A stretch of DNA of 43,628 nucleotides from Dehalococcoidia bacterium (GTDB lineage: Bacteria; Chloroflexota; Dehalococcoidia; Dehalococcoidales; JAUYDJ01), in the NCBI GenBank assembly GCA_020353235.1, contig CP070693.1, positions 924,644 through 968,271 on the forward strand, read 5' to 3'. The translations under genes were made by a program, and so were the position numbers. Shown one piece after another: positions 26,587-34,813 of this stretch (positions are counted from its first letter, which is position 1; every line of letters starts with the position of its first letter). The notes beneath the pieces were generated by a model. It searched no databases, was not told the DNA's origin, and saw nothing but the letters and a program-made list of their open reading frames with translations.

Positions 26587-27270
26587 TTAGCGGCCAAAAT
26601 AGCTCTCATCTATATCGCCAGTATTGGAATAGCCCCGCTTTTCCCAGTAGCCGCGGTAGTCAACGTCGTCCGACAATTCGATTTTGGTTATCCACTTTAT
26701 CCATTTATAGCCCCACTTGCTTTCGGCAACGAGCTGAAAAGGAAAGCCCCTCTGCGGCGGGAGGGTAATCTCGTTCATTTTATAGGCCATTAATATGTCG
26801 TTGTCCCTGAGGTAATCAAGGGGAAACGAGGTGGTGTAGCCGTCATAGGCGTGGAAGATGACCACCTCAGCACCTGGCTGGGGGTTGGCGGCGGCAATCA
26901 AGTCTCTGACTAGCACCCCTTCCCAGAGGATAATCGCACTCCACCCCTCCACGCAGTTCAGCCTGACCACTTTCTTATAGGCTTGGTTCTGGTCAATAAT
27001 CTCGTCGTAGCTATAAATTTTGGGCTCACTGACCAGGCCGGTAATCTCAAGCTGGTAGCTCTCAATATCAATAAATTGGGGGCCTTTTATCGAATTTTCC
27101 CGGAAATCGTTTATTGAGGAGAGTTTTTCACCCTGGTATTCCCTGACCTGTACCGTGGCCAGCTCCTCGGCTACCTGACCGCGCTGGAGTAAGGCGCAGC
27201 CGCTTAGGGGCAGCCAGACTGCCGACAGCATAAAAATCAGGGCAATAGTAGTAATTATTGTTCTTTTCAT
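26587..27270 (-). CDS. Molybdopterin-binding (sulfite oxidase/MsrP-like) lipoprotein
   Basis: The 227-residue protein starts with a lipoprotein signal peptide (lipobox PLSGC, Cys25). The Moco-binding oxidoreductase fold follows: YQLEITGLVSEPKIYSYDEI, then VVRLNCVEGWSAIILWEGVLVRDLI with the Mo-ligating Cys at residue 106, then HAYDGYTTSFPL and RGFPFQLVAESKWGYKWIKWITKIEL. Related enzymes are sulfite oxidase and the methionine-sulfoxide reductase MsrP (YedY). This one is short and membrane-anchored outside the cell. Its substrate and electron partner are unknown. It sits upstream of purF on the same strand but ends before the purF promoter. Confidence 0.88.
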   Translation of the reverse strand: MKRTIITTIALIFMLSAVWLPLSGCALLQRGQVAEELATVQVREYQGEKLSSINDFRENSIKGPQFIDIESYQLEITGLVSEPKIYSYDEIIDQNQAYKKVVRLNCVEGWSAIILWEGVLVRDLIAAANPQPGAEVVIFHAYDGYTTSFPLDYLRDNDILMAYKMNEITLPPQRGFPFQLVAESKWGYKWIKWITKIELSDDVDYRGYWEKRGYSNTGDIDESYFGR

Positions 27271-27377
27271 CTAACCCCTACCCTATTTAAATTAGCCGTC
27301 TATTAGGGTCGTACAATGAAATTTTAACACCTGGCTTGTCGCCCGTCTGTGACCATAGTCACTGTTTCTATCGGGGG

Positions 27378-28103
27378 CTACTTTTGCCTGATTAAGAGCA
27401 GAAATTCCCAGTTTCCGGAGGCACCCAGGACGGGCGAGGCAACCAGCCCGTTCAGGCTAAAACCATGCTCGCTCAGCCAGGCGATAAACCGCCCTAGCAC
27501 CCGGGCATGGACGGCCGGCTCTTTGATTATGCCCCCCTTGCCCACCTCCTCCCGTCTGGCTTCAAACTGGGGTTTCAGGAGCACAATAATATCGCCGCCG
27601 GTGTTGAGCAGTTCGGCGACTGATAGAATCACCTTCTCTGCTGAGATAAAAGAAACATCTATGGTGGCTAAATCTACTTTTTCCGGTAGCGGGATGGGGT
27701 AGCGGGCATTCACCCTTTCCATGACCACCACCCGCGGGTCTTTTCTTAAATTATAATCCAGCTGGCCGTAGCCGACATCAACGGCATAGACCCGCTCCGC
27801 CCCCCGCTGGAGTAGGCAATCGGTGAAGCCGCCGGTTGACGCCCCGATATCAGCCGCTATTTTGCCGCTGACATCAAGCTGGAACTTGTCCAGGGCGTGC
27901 TCCAGCTTGAGACCGCCCCGGCTGACGAAGGGGGGTGGCTCAGTGATGGCAACCTCGGCATCCTCGGGCACTAGCGTTCCCGACTTGGTTATGGCCTGCC
28001 CGGCTACGGTCACCTCGCCGGCCATAATCAGTGCCTGCGCCTTGGCCCGGCTCTCCACCATTCCCCGCTCTAGTAGCAGACTATCAATGCGCCGCTTAGC
28101 CAC
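27378..28103 (-). CDS. tlyA: TlyA-family rRNA 2'-O-methyltransferase
   Basis: The 241-residue protein has an N-terminal S4 RNA-binding domain (RIDSLLLERGMVESRAKAQALIMAGEVTVAG) and an FtsJ/RrmJ-type methyltransferase domain (KIAADIGASTGGFTDCLLQRGAERVYAVDVGYGQL, DLATIDVSFISAEKVI, LLKPQFEARREEVGKGGII). Members 2'-O-methylate cytidines in 16S and 23S rRNA and affect capreomycin sensitivity; many are annotated hemolysin A. The start is GTG at 28103. It is divergent from the GGCT-like gene. Confidence 0.93.
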   Translation of the reverse strand: MAKRRIDSLLLERGMVESRAKAQALIMAGEVTVAGQAITKSGTLVPEDAEVAITEPPPFVSRGGLKLEHALDKFQLDVSGKIAADIGASTGGFTDCLLQRGAERVYAVDVGYGQLDYNLRKDPRVVVMERVNARYPIPLPEKVDLATIDVSFISAEKVILSVAELLNTGGDIIVLLKPQFEARREEVGKGGIIKEPAVHARVLGRFIAWLSEHGFSLNGLVASPVLGASGNWEFLLLIRQK

Positions 28104-28150
28104 AACCTAAATTTAGTTTAGTCGCTGAACTCCTGTCAAACCGGTTTGGT

Positions 28151-28179
28151 TTGCGCTGTTTTGCCCCATGGGTTATATT
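28151..28179 (+). promoter_or_regulatory. Promoter of the GGCT-like gene, leaderless layout
   Basis: TTGCGC (28151-28156) and TATATT (28174-28179) are 17 bases apart. The expected start point (28185-28187) coincides with the ATG at 28187, and no ribosome-binding site precedes that ATG. Confidence 0.6.
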
Positions 28180-28186
28180 GGTAGCG

Positions 28187-28588
28187 ATGTATTACTTCAC
28201 CTACGGCAGTAACCTGAGCAAGAAGCAGATGCGGGAGCGCTGCCCGGAAAGCAAGCCGAGACTGATAGCTATTTTGCCCAACTACAAACTGGTCTTCACC
28301 GACTGGTCGCGGCAGTGGCGGGGTGGGGTGGCCACTATCAAGCGGTTTAGCGGGGAGAAGGTGCTCGGCGCTATTTATGAGATTACCGAATCGGACTTGA
28401 GGCGGCTGGATAGATATGAGGGCTATCCCCAGAGTTACGGCCGGATAAATGTGATTGTCTTTGATGATAATAATCAGCCGATTGAGGCGATGACCTATAT
28501 CAAAACGGGCCAGCTCAAGGAAGCACCGCCGTCAAAAGAGTATCTGGCGATTATCCAGCAGGGCTACCGCGACTGGGGGATTGTCTGA
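28187..28588 (+). CDS. Gamma-glutamylcyclotransferase (GGCT/AIG2)-like protein
   Basis: The protein is 133 residues from ATG 28187. MYYFTYGSNLSKKQM carries the YGSNL substrate-binding loop of the GGCT fold, and LRRLDRYEGYPQSYGR carries the catalytic Glu. Members convert gamma-glutamyl amino compounds into 5-oxoproline. A start 12 codons earlier would put an unrelated stretch before the conserved N-terminus and overlap the promoter, so 28187 is preferred. The stop overlaps the rpe-like start (TGATG). Confidence 0.85.
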   Translation: MYYFTYGSNLSKKQMRERCPESKPRLIAILPNYKLVFTDWSRQWRGGVATIKRFSGEKVLGAIYEITESDLRRLDRYEGYPQSYGRINVIVFDDNNQPIEAMTYIKTGQLKEAPPSKEYLAIIQQGYRDWGIV

Positions 28589-29235
28589 TGACTGAAATGA
28601 CCCGGGTGGTGCCAGCCATTCTTACCGATGACCCTAAAGCCCTGGCGACGATGGTGCGTCAGGCGGAGGGGTTTACTGACTACGTCCAGTTTGACATGAT
28701 GGACGGCCAGTTTGTGCCCTCGAAGAGCATCACCACCGAGCACCTGGCCGGTCTTCGGATTAAGCTGAAATGGGAAGCCCATATCATGGTGCTCCGCCCG
28801 GAGAGCTATCTTGAGGGGCTGAAACAGGCCGGGGCCGGAAAAGTGGTCTTTCACTACGAGGCTACCCTCTCACCGAGAGAAGTCATCTCTCAAGCTAAAA
28901 GCCTCGATATCGGAGTGGGGCTGGCGGTCAATCCGGAAACGCCGGTTGCGGCAGTTCTGCCTCTGGCCAGCGAGGTGGACAGCATTCTCTTTCTGACCGT
29001 CAACCCCGGCTTCTACGGCAGCAAATTTCTGCCCGAAGTGCTGGACAAGGTGAGGCAGTTTCGTGACGCCTGCCCTGATATTGAGACCGGCGTCGATGGT
29101 GGCATTAATGAAGGCAATATCATTGATATCGCCCGCACCGGGCTGGATGTTATCTACGTGGGCAGTGCCATTTTCCTGCAGCCAGAGCCTGCGGAGAGCT
29201 TTCGTCGTCTGCTATCGCTAGCCCGAGAAGGCTAG
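28588..29235 (+). CDS. rpe: Ribulose-phosphate 3-epimerase-like protein
   Basis: The 215-residue TIM-barrel protein matches the ribulose-phosphate 3-epimerase family: VPAILTDDPKAL, YVQFDMMDGQFVP, WEAHIMVLRPESYL, LTVNPGFYGSKFLPEVLDKV, VDGGINEGN and VIYVGSAIF. The usual first metal-binding His of the HxDxMDG motif is Gln34 here, while Asp36, His65 and Asp170 are kept. Either a variant metal site or a related pentulose/hexulose-phosphate epimerase activity is possible. Translation is coupled to the GGCT-like gene. It is convergent with pgi, 6 bases away. Confidence 0.85.
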   Translation: MTEMTRVVPAILTDDPKALATMVRQAEGFTDYVQFDMMDGQFVPSKSITTEHLAGLRIKLKWEAHIMVLRPESYLEGLKQAGAGKVVFHYEATLSPREVISQAKSLDIGVGLAVNPETPVAAVLPLASEVDSILFLTVNPGFYGSKFLPEVLDKVRQFRDACPDIETGVDGGINEGNIIDIARTGLDVIYVGSAIFLQPEPAESFRRLLSLAREG

Positions 29236-29241
29236 GCAATG

Positions 29242-30861
29242 TTACTTCTGGATTGAGTCCGTCCCACCCTGCCCGAGGTGAATCCGGATAATGCGCCGCC
29301 CCAGTGACTTCAGCGTCTCAAAATCACCGATAGCCTGGGCATCGGCGAGCACGGCAAAAGAATAGGGCTCACCGGGGATGGGCAGGTCTTTGGCGTGGTC
29401 GGCGGTAAACTGGAGGAAAAGCCCCTTGTCTGGTCCATCTTTGTGGAGCTGCCCGCTGGAGTGTAGGTAGCGGGGCCCGTAGCCCATCGCCACCGGAATG
29501 TGATATTGCCTCATTATCTTCTGGCGGAGCTCATCAAGCACTTTGTCTGCTTCGGGAGTCTGCCGGAGATAGGCCATGATGGCTAGGTAGTCACCCGGTC
29601 TGATTTGAGCCAGCAGTTCTTCAATGGAGAGAGCTGTCTTAACCTGCGGCAGGCGCCGGGAAGTCTGGTATTCGGCCAGGGCGTGCTTGGTGAAATCCTT
29701 AGCCTGCTGTACCCCGGGCTGGTTGAAGGGGTGAATGCCCAGTACCGCCCCGGCGATGGCGGTGGCGAACTCCCAGCGGAAGAATTCGGCCCCCAGATCA
29801 TAGCCATCTTGCATCTTCAGTGTTACCACTGGCTGTCCCGCCGCCTTAATCTTCTCTATGGTGCCATCAATTGCCGTGTTGCCATCACCAGCCAGGCGCA
29901 GGTAGATAAAGAGGCGGTCATCACCGTAGTTTTCCGGCTCAACCAGCGGCTCGCCGGCAATAGGGATGATGCCCTTGCCTTCTTTGCCGGTGCTCTCGGC
30001 AATCATCTGCTCCACCCAGAGACCGAAGCCAGCGATGGCCGGTGAGCTGATGATGGTCAGCTTGTCCCGCCCCTTTAGGGTGAGGCTGGCGACGATGGCG
30101 CCCAGCTGGGCGGCGTCGCTTTCGGGGGCGGGGATATTAGCGGCACATCTCTGGCGCATAAAGTCCACCCGGTCCAGCAGTCTGGCGAGGTCAATGCCCA
30201 TCAGCACCGCCGGCACCAGTCCGAAGTAAGACAGCACCGAGAAGCGCCCGCCGACGTCGGCTGGGTTCAGGAAGGTATGGCGGAACTCTCTTTCAGCCAG
30301 TTCGGCGAGGGGGGTGCCTGGGTCGGTGATGGCGACGAAATTCTGCCCGCTTTCCGCTTTGCCCAAGGCTTGCCCGACCAGATGCCGGAAGTACTGGTAG
30401 AGGGAGATGGTCTCAATGGTAGTACCCGACTTGGATGAGACCAAAAACAGGCTGCGGACGGGGTCGATGGCTCCGGCCACTTGTTGCACCCAGGCAGGCA
30501 CAGTTGAATCAAGCATAATAAATTGGGGGTAGCCGGGAGCGCTGCCCAGGACCTGGCGCATCACCTCGGGGCCGAGGCTGCTGCCCCCTATCCCCAGCAG
30601 CACCACCTGGTCAAAAGCGGCACTCTTTATCTCTTCGGCGAAGGAAATTAACGAAGCTATCTGCGCCCGTATCAGGTCGGTGATGCTGAGCCAGCCTAGG
30701 CGGTTGGTTATCTCGGCGGGCTCTGGCTTCCAGACGGTGTGGTCTTTCTGCCAGATGCGGGCCATGACATTATGCTTCTGGAGGTCAGCCAGGCAGGCAT
30801 TTACCTCGCCGAGATATTCCCCCAGGCTAGTCCTAAAGTTAAAATTTGCGTTACTCGTCAT
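29242..30861 (-). CDS. pgi: Glucose-6-phosphate isomerase (TalPgi-like isomerase module)
   Basis: The 539-residue enzyme interconverts glucose-6-phosphate and fructose-6-phosphate. VVLLGIGGSSLGPEVMRQVL, LFLVSSKSGTTIETISLY and ADVGGRFSVLSYFGLVPAVLMGID are the sugar-isomerase motifs, and HPFNQPGVQQAKDFT matches the C-terminal PGI signature. The sequence and its extended C-terminus (LHKDGPDKGLFLQF, FAVLADAQAIGDFETL) resemble the isomerase half of bifunctional transaldolase/PGI proteins, here without the transaldolase part. The ATG has only a weak ribosome-binding site. Confidence 0.92.
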   Translation of the reverse strand: MTSNANFNFRTSLGEYLGEVNACLADLQKHNVMARIWQKDHTVWKPEPAEITNRLGWLSITDLIRAQIASLISFAEEIKSAAFDQVVLLGIGGSSLGPEVMRQVLGSAPGYPQFIMLDSTVPAWVQQVAGAIDPVRSLFLVSSKSGTTIETISLYQYFRHLVGQALGKAESGQNFVAITDPGTPLAELAEREFRHTFLNPADVGGRFSVLSYFGLVPAVLMGIDLARLLDRVDFMRQRCAANIPAPESDAAQLGAIVASLTLKGRDKLTIISSPAIAGFGLWVEQMIAESTGKEGKGIIPIAGEPLVEPENYGDDRLFIYLRLAGDGNTAIDGTIEKIKAAGQPVVTLKMQDGYDLGAEFFRWEFATAIAGAVLGIHPFNQPGVQQAKDFTKHALAEYQTSRRLPQVKTALSIEELLAQIRPGDYLAIMAYLRQTPEADKVLDELRQKIMRQYHIPVAMGYGPRYLHSSGQLHKDGPDKGLFLQFTADHAKDLPIPGEPYSFAVLADAQAIGDFETLKSLGRRIIRIHLGQGGTDSIQK

Positions 30862-30944
30862 TATTAAGCCGCCAATGGAACCTGAAATTTAGAGCCGATT
30901 ATATCACCCCCGAAGTTAAAAAACCAGCTTAAGTAATATTAATT

Positions 30945-31880
30945 TCAGGGTGTGTAGACCTGCCGCATATGCGCTGATTTTCGCACCAGATTCTTAACGT
31001 AGCTAATTTTTTCGGCGCCTATTTTTAGGGCTTCGGCTATTTCATGTTCTGGCCATTGGTTAGCTAAAGCCGGCAAGATTAAATCCAGTTCGGCATAGGG
31101 GATGCCGATAGCCTCTTCGTCAATCAGTCCGGGAATAATATCGGGTGACGGATTTTTATTGATAATTCGGGAGGGTATCTTTAAGTAAGCGGCCAGTTCA
31201 ATCACCTGAGTTTTATATAGATTTAATAAGGGCATAACATCAACGGCATCATCGCAGCCGTGTTTTACGAAGAAGCCGATTTCATGCTCGGTTCTATTAG
31301 CCGTGCCGATGACCAGTCTATTTTCCAGCTCTCCATAGAGATAGAGCAGCATCATTCTTACCCGGTGTTTCAGGCGGCAGTAGGCGAGTCCTTTGCTGAG
31401 GTAGGTGCTGAATTCCTTGTCCTTGAAACCCAGCAGGCTGGCCGCAAACGGTGGCTCGCCGGTTTTTCGGGCGTAGTAACGGTAGGCTTTATTCACCAGA
31501 GCGCCTTTCAGCGGTTGGGGGAGGGGGAGTCTATTCAGCTCAAATAACTGGTAGGCGCCTAGCTGTTTGAGGTAGGGGACGATATCAATAATTTTGGTCT
31601 CAATCTTTAATTTCCGGGCTAAATCAAGCGCATCTTTGAGGTGTTCTTTCTGGGAGTCTTTCTCCGGCATTAGCAGCGCCAGTGTTTGCCCGGCACCAAC
31701 CGCCCGCTGACATAGGGCAGCCACCACTGCTGAATCCAGCCCACCGCTTAAGCCTAAAATGGCGCCCTCTCGGTCCAGCTTGGTAACGTGTTCTTTGATA
31801 AAATTCTCCAGGGAGTGAGCCACAGTTCCGGCTTCAATCTTCATCTGGGATTGCAGGCTGGTTAGTTTATGGCTGCTCAT
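30945..31880 (-). CDS. nadE: NAD+ synthetase (ammonia-dependent type)
   Basis: NadE amidates deamido-NAD to NAD. The PP-loop SGGLDSAVVAAL is at about residues 45-56. GTANRTEHEIGFFVKHGCDDAVDVMPLLNLYKTQV and KNPSPDIIPGLIDEEAIGIPYAELD are typical. There is no N-terminal nitrilase domain, so ammonia is the likely donor. At 311 residues it is slightly longer than the usual ~275. ATG 31880 is preferred to GTG 31898 because GGGGGA lies 3 bases upstream of it. With pncA and pncB it completes most of an NAD salvage route; nadD is not in the window. Confidence 0.93.
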   Translation of the reverse strand: MSSHKLTSLQSQMKIEAGTVAHSLENFIKEHVTKLDREGAILGLSGGLDSAVVAALCQRAVGAGQTLALLMPEKDSQKEHLKDALDLARKLKIETKIIDIVPYLKQLGAYQLFELNRLPLPQPLKGALVNKAYRYYARKTGEPPFAASLLGFKDKEFSTYLSKGLAYCRLKHRVRMMLLYLYGELENRLVIGTANRTEHEIGFFVKHGCDDAVDVMPLLNLYKTQVIELAAYLKIPSRIINKNPSPDIIPGLIDEEAIGIPYAELDLILPALANQWPEHEIAEALKIGAEKISYVKNLVRKSAHMRQVYTP

Positions 31881-31965
31881 TTGTCCCCCAAGCACCACCC
31901 GGCTATAGAGTATTATAACAGCTTGGCGGTAGCTATCACTATGACCGGGGCGGCGTTTTGAGGCA

Positions 31966-31995
31966 TTGACAAAATCTGAGTAAAGGAACTAGACT
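31966..31995 (+). promoter_or_regulatory. Promoter upstream of the HNH-like small protein
   Basis: A perfect TTGACA (31966-31971) and TAGACT (31990-31995), 18 bases apart, point to the plus strand. They leave a leader of about 90-135 bases. Confidence 0.6.
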
Positions 31996-32061
31996 TAATT
32001 AGCAACCGGTGAAGTTACCCGAAAAGCATTATTTTGGTGTAATTTTAGGGGGTTGAGACAG

Positions 32062-32091
32062 ATGGCAAGGGCACTTGAGCCGCTGACGTAA
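32062..32091 (+). other. Possible nine-codon leader ORF
   Basis: ATG 32062 begins a 9-residue frame (MARALEPLT) preceded by AGGGGG. Its TAA overlaps another ATG (TAATG) that opens the longer version of the HNH-like frame. This could couple translation, but the reading is tentative. Confidence 0.3.
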
Positions 32092-32135
32092 TGGCGGTAG
32101 CTGGTGTCCTTTTTGTTTATCAGGAGGCTGGTGCT

Positions 32136-32435
32136 GTGAAGGAGAGGATATGCCAGACATGCGGGTGTAGCCTGAGTCAGGAGAACCTGGTGCGGCACCG
32201 AATCATCCCCGAGTCGGTTGCTACCGGGGCGGGAATATCAGGTGCTCGAACGGTAGCGTTGTGCCCCAACTGTAGCCAGGAAGTCCAGAACTGGTACGCC
32301 AAGAAAGTTCTTCATATGAATTATGATGAGGTAACCCGGCGGTTCAAACCCAAGTCACCGGCGGAGCTGGTCAAGGAATACGAAGGTGTCTATAAGACCT
32401 TCGTCAGATACAAAAAAGTGGCTTTGAAGATTTGA
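32136..32435 (+). CDS. HNH-like zinc-binding small protein
   Basis: The 99-residue product has CQTCG (residues 6-10) and CPNCS (about 43-47) flanking HRIIPES. This pattern is seen in HNH nuclease-type zinc folds, where His and a Cys2-Cys2 knuckle position the active site. The C-terminal half is basic and helical. Whether it is catalytic is uncertain, because the canonical second and third HNH residues are not clear. GTG 32136 is chosen because AGGAGG (32122-32127) sits 8 bases upstream; an in-frame ATG at 32091 would add a hydrophobic 15-residue extension. It stands alone, convergent with the acetyltransferase gene. Confidence 0.65.
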   Translation: MKERICQTCGCSLSQENLVRHRIIPESVATGAGISGARTVALCPNCSQEVQNWYAKKVLHMNYDEVTRRFKPKSPAELVKEYEGVYKTFVRYKKVALKI

Positions 32436-32444
32436 AAAGCATGG

Positions 32445-32948
32445 CTACTTTTTGAGGTCCATCCGCTTGCATTCTACCCCGTTACTAATAAAGGTCTTAG
32501 TTAATTTAAAGCCAGCTTTTTCATAAGCTCTTATCGCTCGGTGATTTCGGGCGGTAGCTTCAAGCCAGCAAAGCTGTATATTCATGTTCTGAAAGAGATG
32601 CTTGGTTAATGTTTTTAAGGCATCGGTGCCGTAGCCTTTGCTTTTGTAGATATCTTCGGCAATCAGTATATCTAGCTCGACCGAATTGCTATCTCGATTG
32701 ATTTCGTTGTAATTAATCTGCCCGATTGCCTTGTCGCCGATGAGAATGGCAAAACACCTTCCCTTTTCTGGCTCGTTGCCGTCAAAATAATACCTTTTCC
32801 AATCTCGGATAAAGGCTTCATAGGTGGGGATAATACCATCCTCATACCAGAAGGGTGTTGCTTCCGATTGTGTTGCCCATTGATAAAAAAGGGGCATCTC
32901 ATCAACCGTCATTGGCCGAAGGATAACCTTATCACCGCGGATAATCAT
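32445..32948 (-). CDS. GNAT-family N-acetyltransferase
   Basis: The 167-residue protein follows the GNAT layout: VILRPMTVDEMPLFYQWA at the start, the central strand CFAILIGDKAIGQINYNEI, the acetyl-CoA loop DIYKSKGYGTDALKTLTKHLF, and the NHRAIRAYEKAGFKL end motif. It resembles RimJ-like and AAC(6')-like enzymes, which share the GDKVILRPMT start. The substrate cannot be told from sequence. It stands alone, 9 bases from the convergent HNH-like gene. Confidence 0.88.
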   Translation of the reverse strand: MIIRGDKVILRPMTVDEMPLFYQWATQSEATPFWYEDGIIPTYEAFIRDWKRYYFDGNEPEKGRCFAILIGDKAIGQINYNEINRDSNSVELDILIAEDIYKSKGYGTDALKTLTKHLFQNMNIQLCWLEATARNHRAIRAYEKAGFKLTKTFISNGVECKRMDLKK

Positions 32949-33175
32949 GTTCTTTGACTGATAAACCTTGGGTAACTAGTCCAGCAGGCGTTTCCCGCCC
33001 CCGTAATTTATAGGCCGATTATAGCAGCCCCCAGATAGAAAACCAACGCCAGTCATAACTGCTTCCCGTTGGCTTAGCCCCAAGCAAGCGGTGAAACTTG
33101 AACCGTGTCGGGGGTGGTTGTATTATCTAGGTAAAATGTGGTTTACTTACCCCATCTCTTTATGAGGGGGGTGGC

Positions 33176-33946
33176 TTGAAGAAAAAAGCGCCTTCTGGTG
33201 GCGGTAGTTTCTGGAAACGTCTCATCGGGCTGGAATGGGATGCCATCGCTGGTGTCATCGCCGCCCTGGTGGCGCTGGTTCTGCACCTCCTGCACATTGT
33301 GGAAATAGACCTCCTGATTGCCATCCTACTGGTATTGATGGCGTTGCTCTTAATCCGGGACCTGCGGCGGGAGCAGCACGCCGAGCGGGTGTTGGCTTCG
33401 GCGGAGCGCACCGAGTCAACGCTGAGGGATATCAAATTGGCTCTGCAACCGCCCGATGTTATTCTGGTCGGGCCGGCCGGGTTGCGCTCGGCGGGGAAGC
33501 AATTTGCCCAGCGGGGGCAGGGTGAAGTAGTCTGGTTCAATGTTTGTCTCTTTATGCTGCGCTCCCCGTCGGTCTTTAACGCCCTGCTACGCCCGTTTAT
33601 TGAGAATCCCCAAATTACCTCAATTCAGTTCATTTCCAACAAGAGTGAGCAGAAACTGTGGGAGGCCGAGGTGATGGCTAAAGCTAAGGTCTGCCCCGGC
33701 TGTGAAAAGCTTAAAGAGCCGGTCTGGAGTGACTTGAAGGAAACGGTTTCCTTCATCTTTATTGAGACCACGCCGGAGGGGAGGGGCGAAGCCCTGTTGA
33801 GTTTCTGGGGGGAGCCGTTTATGTCCCGGAGCACCGGTCAGGATGTCCCCCGCTATATCTTCCATGTGCTGGAGCATTCCGAGCTGATAATACGCCTGCG
33901 GGAACTGGAGCGTGACTACCGGATTCATCCCCGAGAATCAAGTTAG
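33176..33946 (+). CDS. Unknown 2TM-anchored soluble-domain protein
   Basis: The 256-residue protein has a basic N-terminus, two closely spaced membrane spans (about residues 22-42 and 44-62, ending LLIRDLRRE), a short coiled linker (HAERVLASAERTESTLRDI), and a soluble domain of about 170 residues with a CPGC pair and a conserved-looking end (FWGEPFMSRSTGQDVPRYIFHVLEHSELI). I do not recognise the family. The start is TTG at 33176 with GAGGGGGGT directly upstream. It is convergent with the membrane-anchored HNH gene. Confidence 0.75.
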   Translation: MKKKAPSGGGSFWKRLIGLEWDAIAGVIAALVALVLHLLHIVEIDLLIAILLVLMALLLIRDLRREQHAERVLASAERTESTLRDIKLALQPPDVILVGPAGLRSAGKQFAQRGQGEVVWFNVCLFMLRSPSVFNALLRPFIENPQITSIQFISNKSEQKLWEAEVMAKAKVCPGCEKLKEPVWSDLKETVSFIFIETTPEGRGEALLSFWGEPFMSRSTGQDVPRYIFHVLEHSELIIRLRELERDYRIHPRESS

Positions 33947-33973
33947 GGCTTGGGTATTAACTCGTCATAAAAG

Positions 33974-34477
33974 CTAGCTTTTCTTTTTACCGGTTTTGGC
34001 GTCCTGTCCCACCCAGTCCTTTAGCATGTATTTTGGTTGCTGGTCAGCTTGCCAGTGGTGATTGGCACAGAGAGCAATCAAGTTGGAAGGTTGACGGTTT
34101 TTAGGGTTCCCGTCGATATGGTAAATGTCAAAAACACGCCCTTTACACCTCCGCTTACCATCACGCCATTCGCATCGATTGCCAGCTCGTTGGTATACCT
34201 CATACCTGGTTTGCTGCGGAATCTGAATGCGCGGTTTCCACAATTTCCGGGAGACATCTTTCAATATATTGCGGAACCGGGGGTAGCGAAGGGCAAGGAA
34301 AATTAGGGCTCCGATGGGAATCAACCATAATAGCCAGAACCAGATGCCGTACCGTTCCACGAATACTATCCAATAGATAAGAACAATGAGGGGTAAGAGG
34401 ACAAACCCGATTAAGACCCGATTGGATAGCTTGCGGAGCCCCTCCTTTTTTTCTTCCGGTGGCAGTTTATTGGTCAT
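33974..34477 (-). CDS. Membrane-anchored HNH endonuclease-like protein
   Basis: The 167-residue protein has two N-terminal membrane spans (about residues 20-40 and 45-63) followed by a basic linker and an HNH domain: RYEVYQRAGNRCEW, CKGRVFDIYHIDGNPKNRQPSNLIALCANHHWQADQ. The two zinc-ligand sides (C-EWRDGKRR-C and C-AN-H) and the catalytic-type HIDG and N residues are visible. HNH nucleases are usually soluble; fusion to a membrane anchor is less common and suggests action at the membrane, possibly on incoming DNA. That role is inference. Confidence 0.8.
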   Translation of the reverse strand: MTNKLPPEEKKEGLRKLSNRVLIGFVLLPLIVLIYWIVFVERYGIWFWLLWLIPIGALIFLALRYPRFRNILKDVSRKLWKPRIQIPQQTRYEVYQRAGNRCEWRDGKRRCKGRVFDIYHIDGNPKNRQPSNLIALCANHHWQADQQPKYMLKDWVGQDAKTGKKKS

Positions 34478-34506
34478 TTTATTGCCGGCGACCTCAAAAA
34501 AGCTAA

Positions 34507-34707
34507 TTAATACTCGTATTCAGTATCTTTCAAAACCTGCAGGATATTAATTACCGTCTCGACATCTTTCCAGCCCTTATTCCCCTTTTAAGCCTGTGCC
34601 CTTTTCAGGGCGTCTATCAGCCAGCCGGGGCGGTCCGATACGAACTTTTTCATGTCTTCCCCCAGTACTGGCCATAAGTCTATCAGCGTTTTTTGATTAT
34701 CGGCCAT
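34507..34707 (-). pseudogene. Small ORF interrupted by an in-frame stop
   Basis: ATG 34707, preceded by a GGGGGG stretch, opens a 39-codon frame (MADNQKTLIDLWPVLGEDMK...) that ends at TAA 34590-34588. The same frame then continues for 26 more codons (KGNKGWKDVETVINILQVLK...) to a second TAA at 34509-34507. Both parts look protein-like (helical, charged), so this is probably a 66-residue gene with a nonsense mutation or, less likely, two small genes or stop-codon readthrough. Family unknown. Confidence 0.5.
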
Positions 34708-34813
34708 CTGAATTCACCCCCCGCTTCTTAAAATTTTAATTCAATCAGGATATAGAGCCACGTTTATTTCAACTAATTTATAGCTCAATTAAATCAGAAA
34801 AACAAATACCTAC

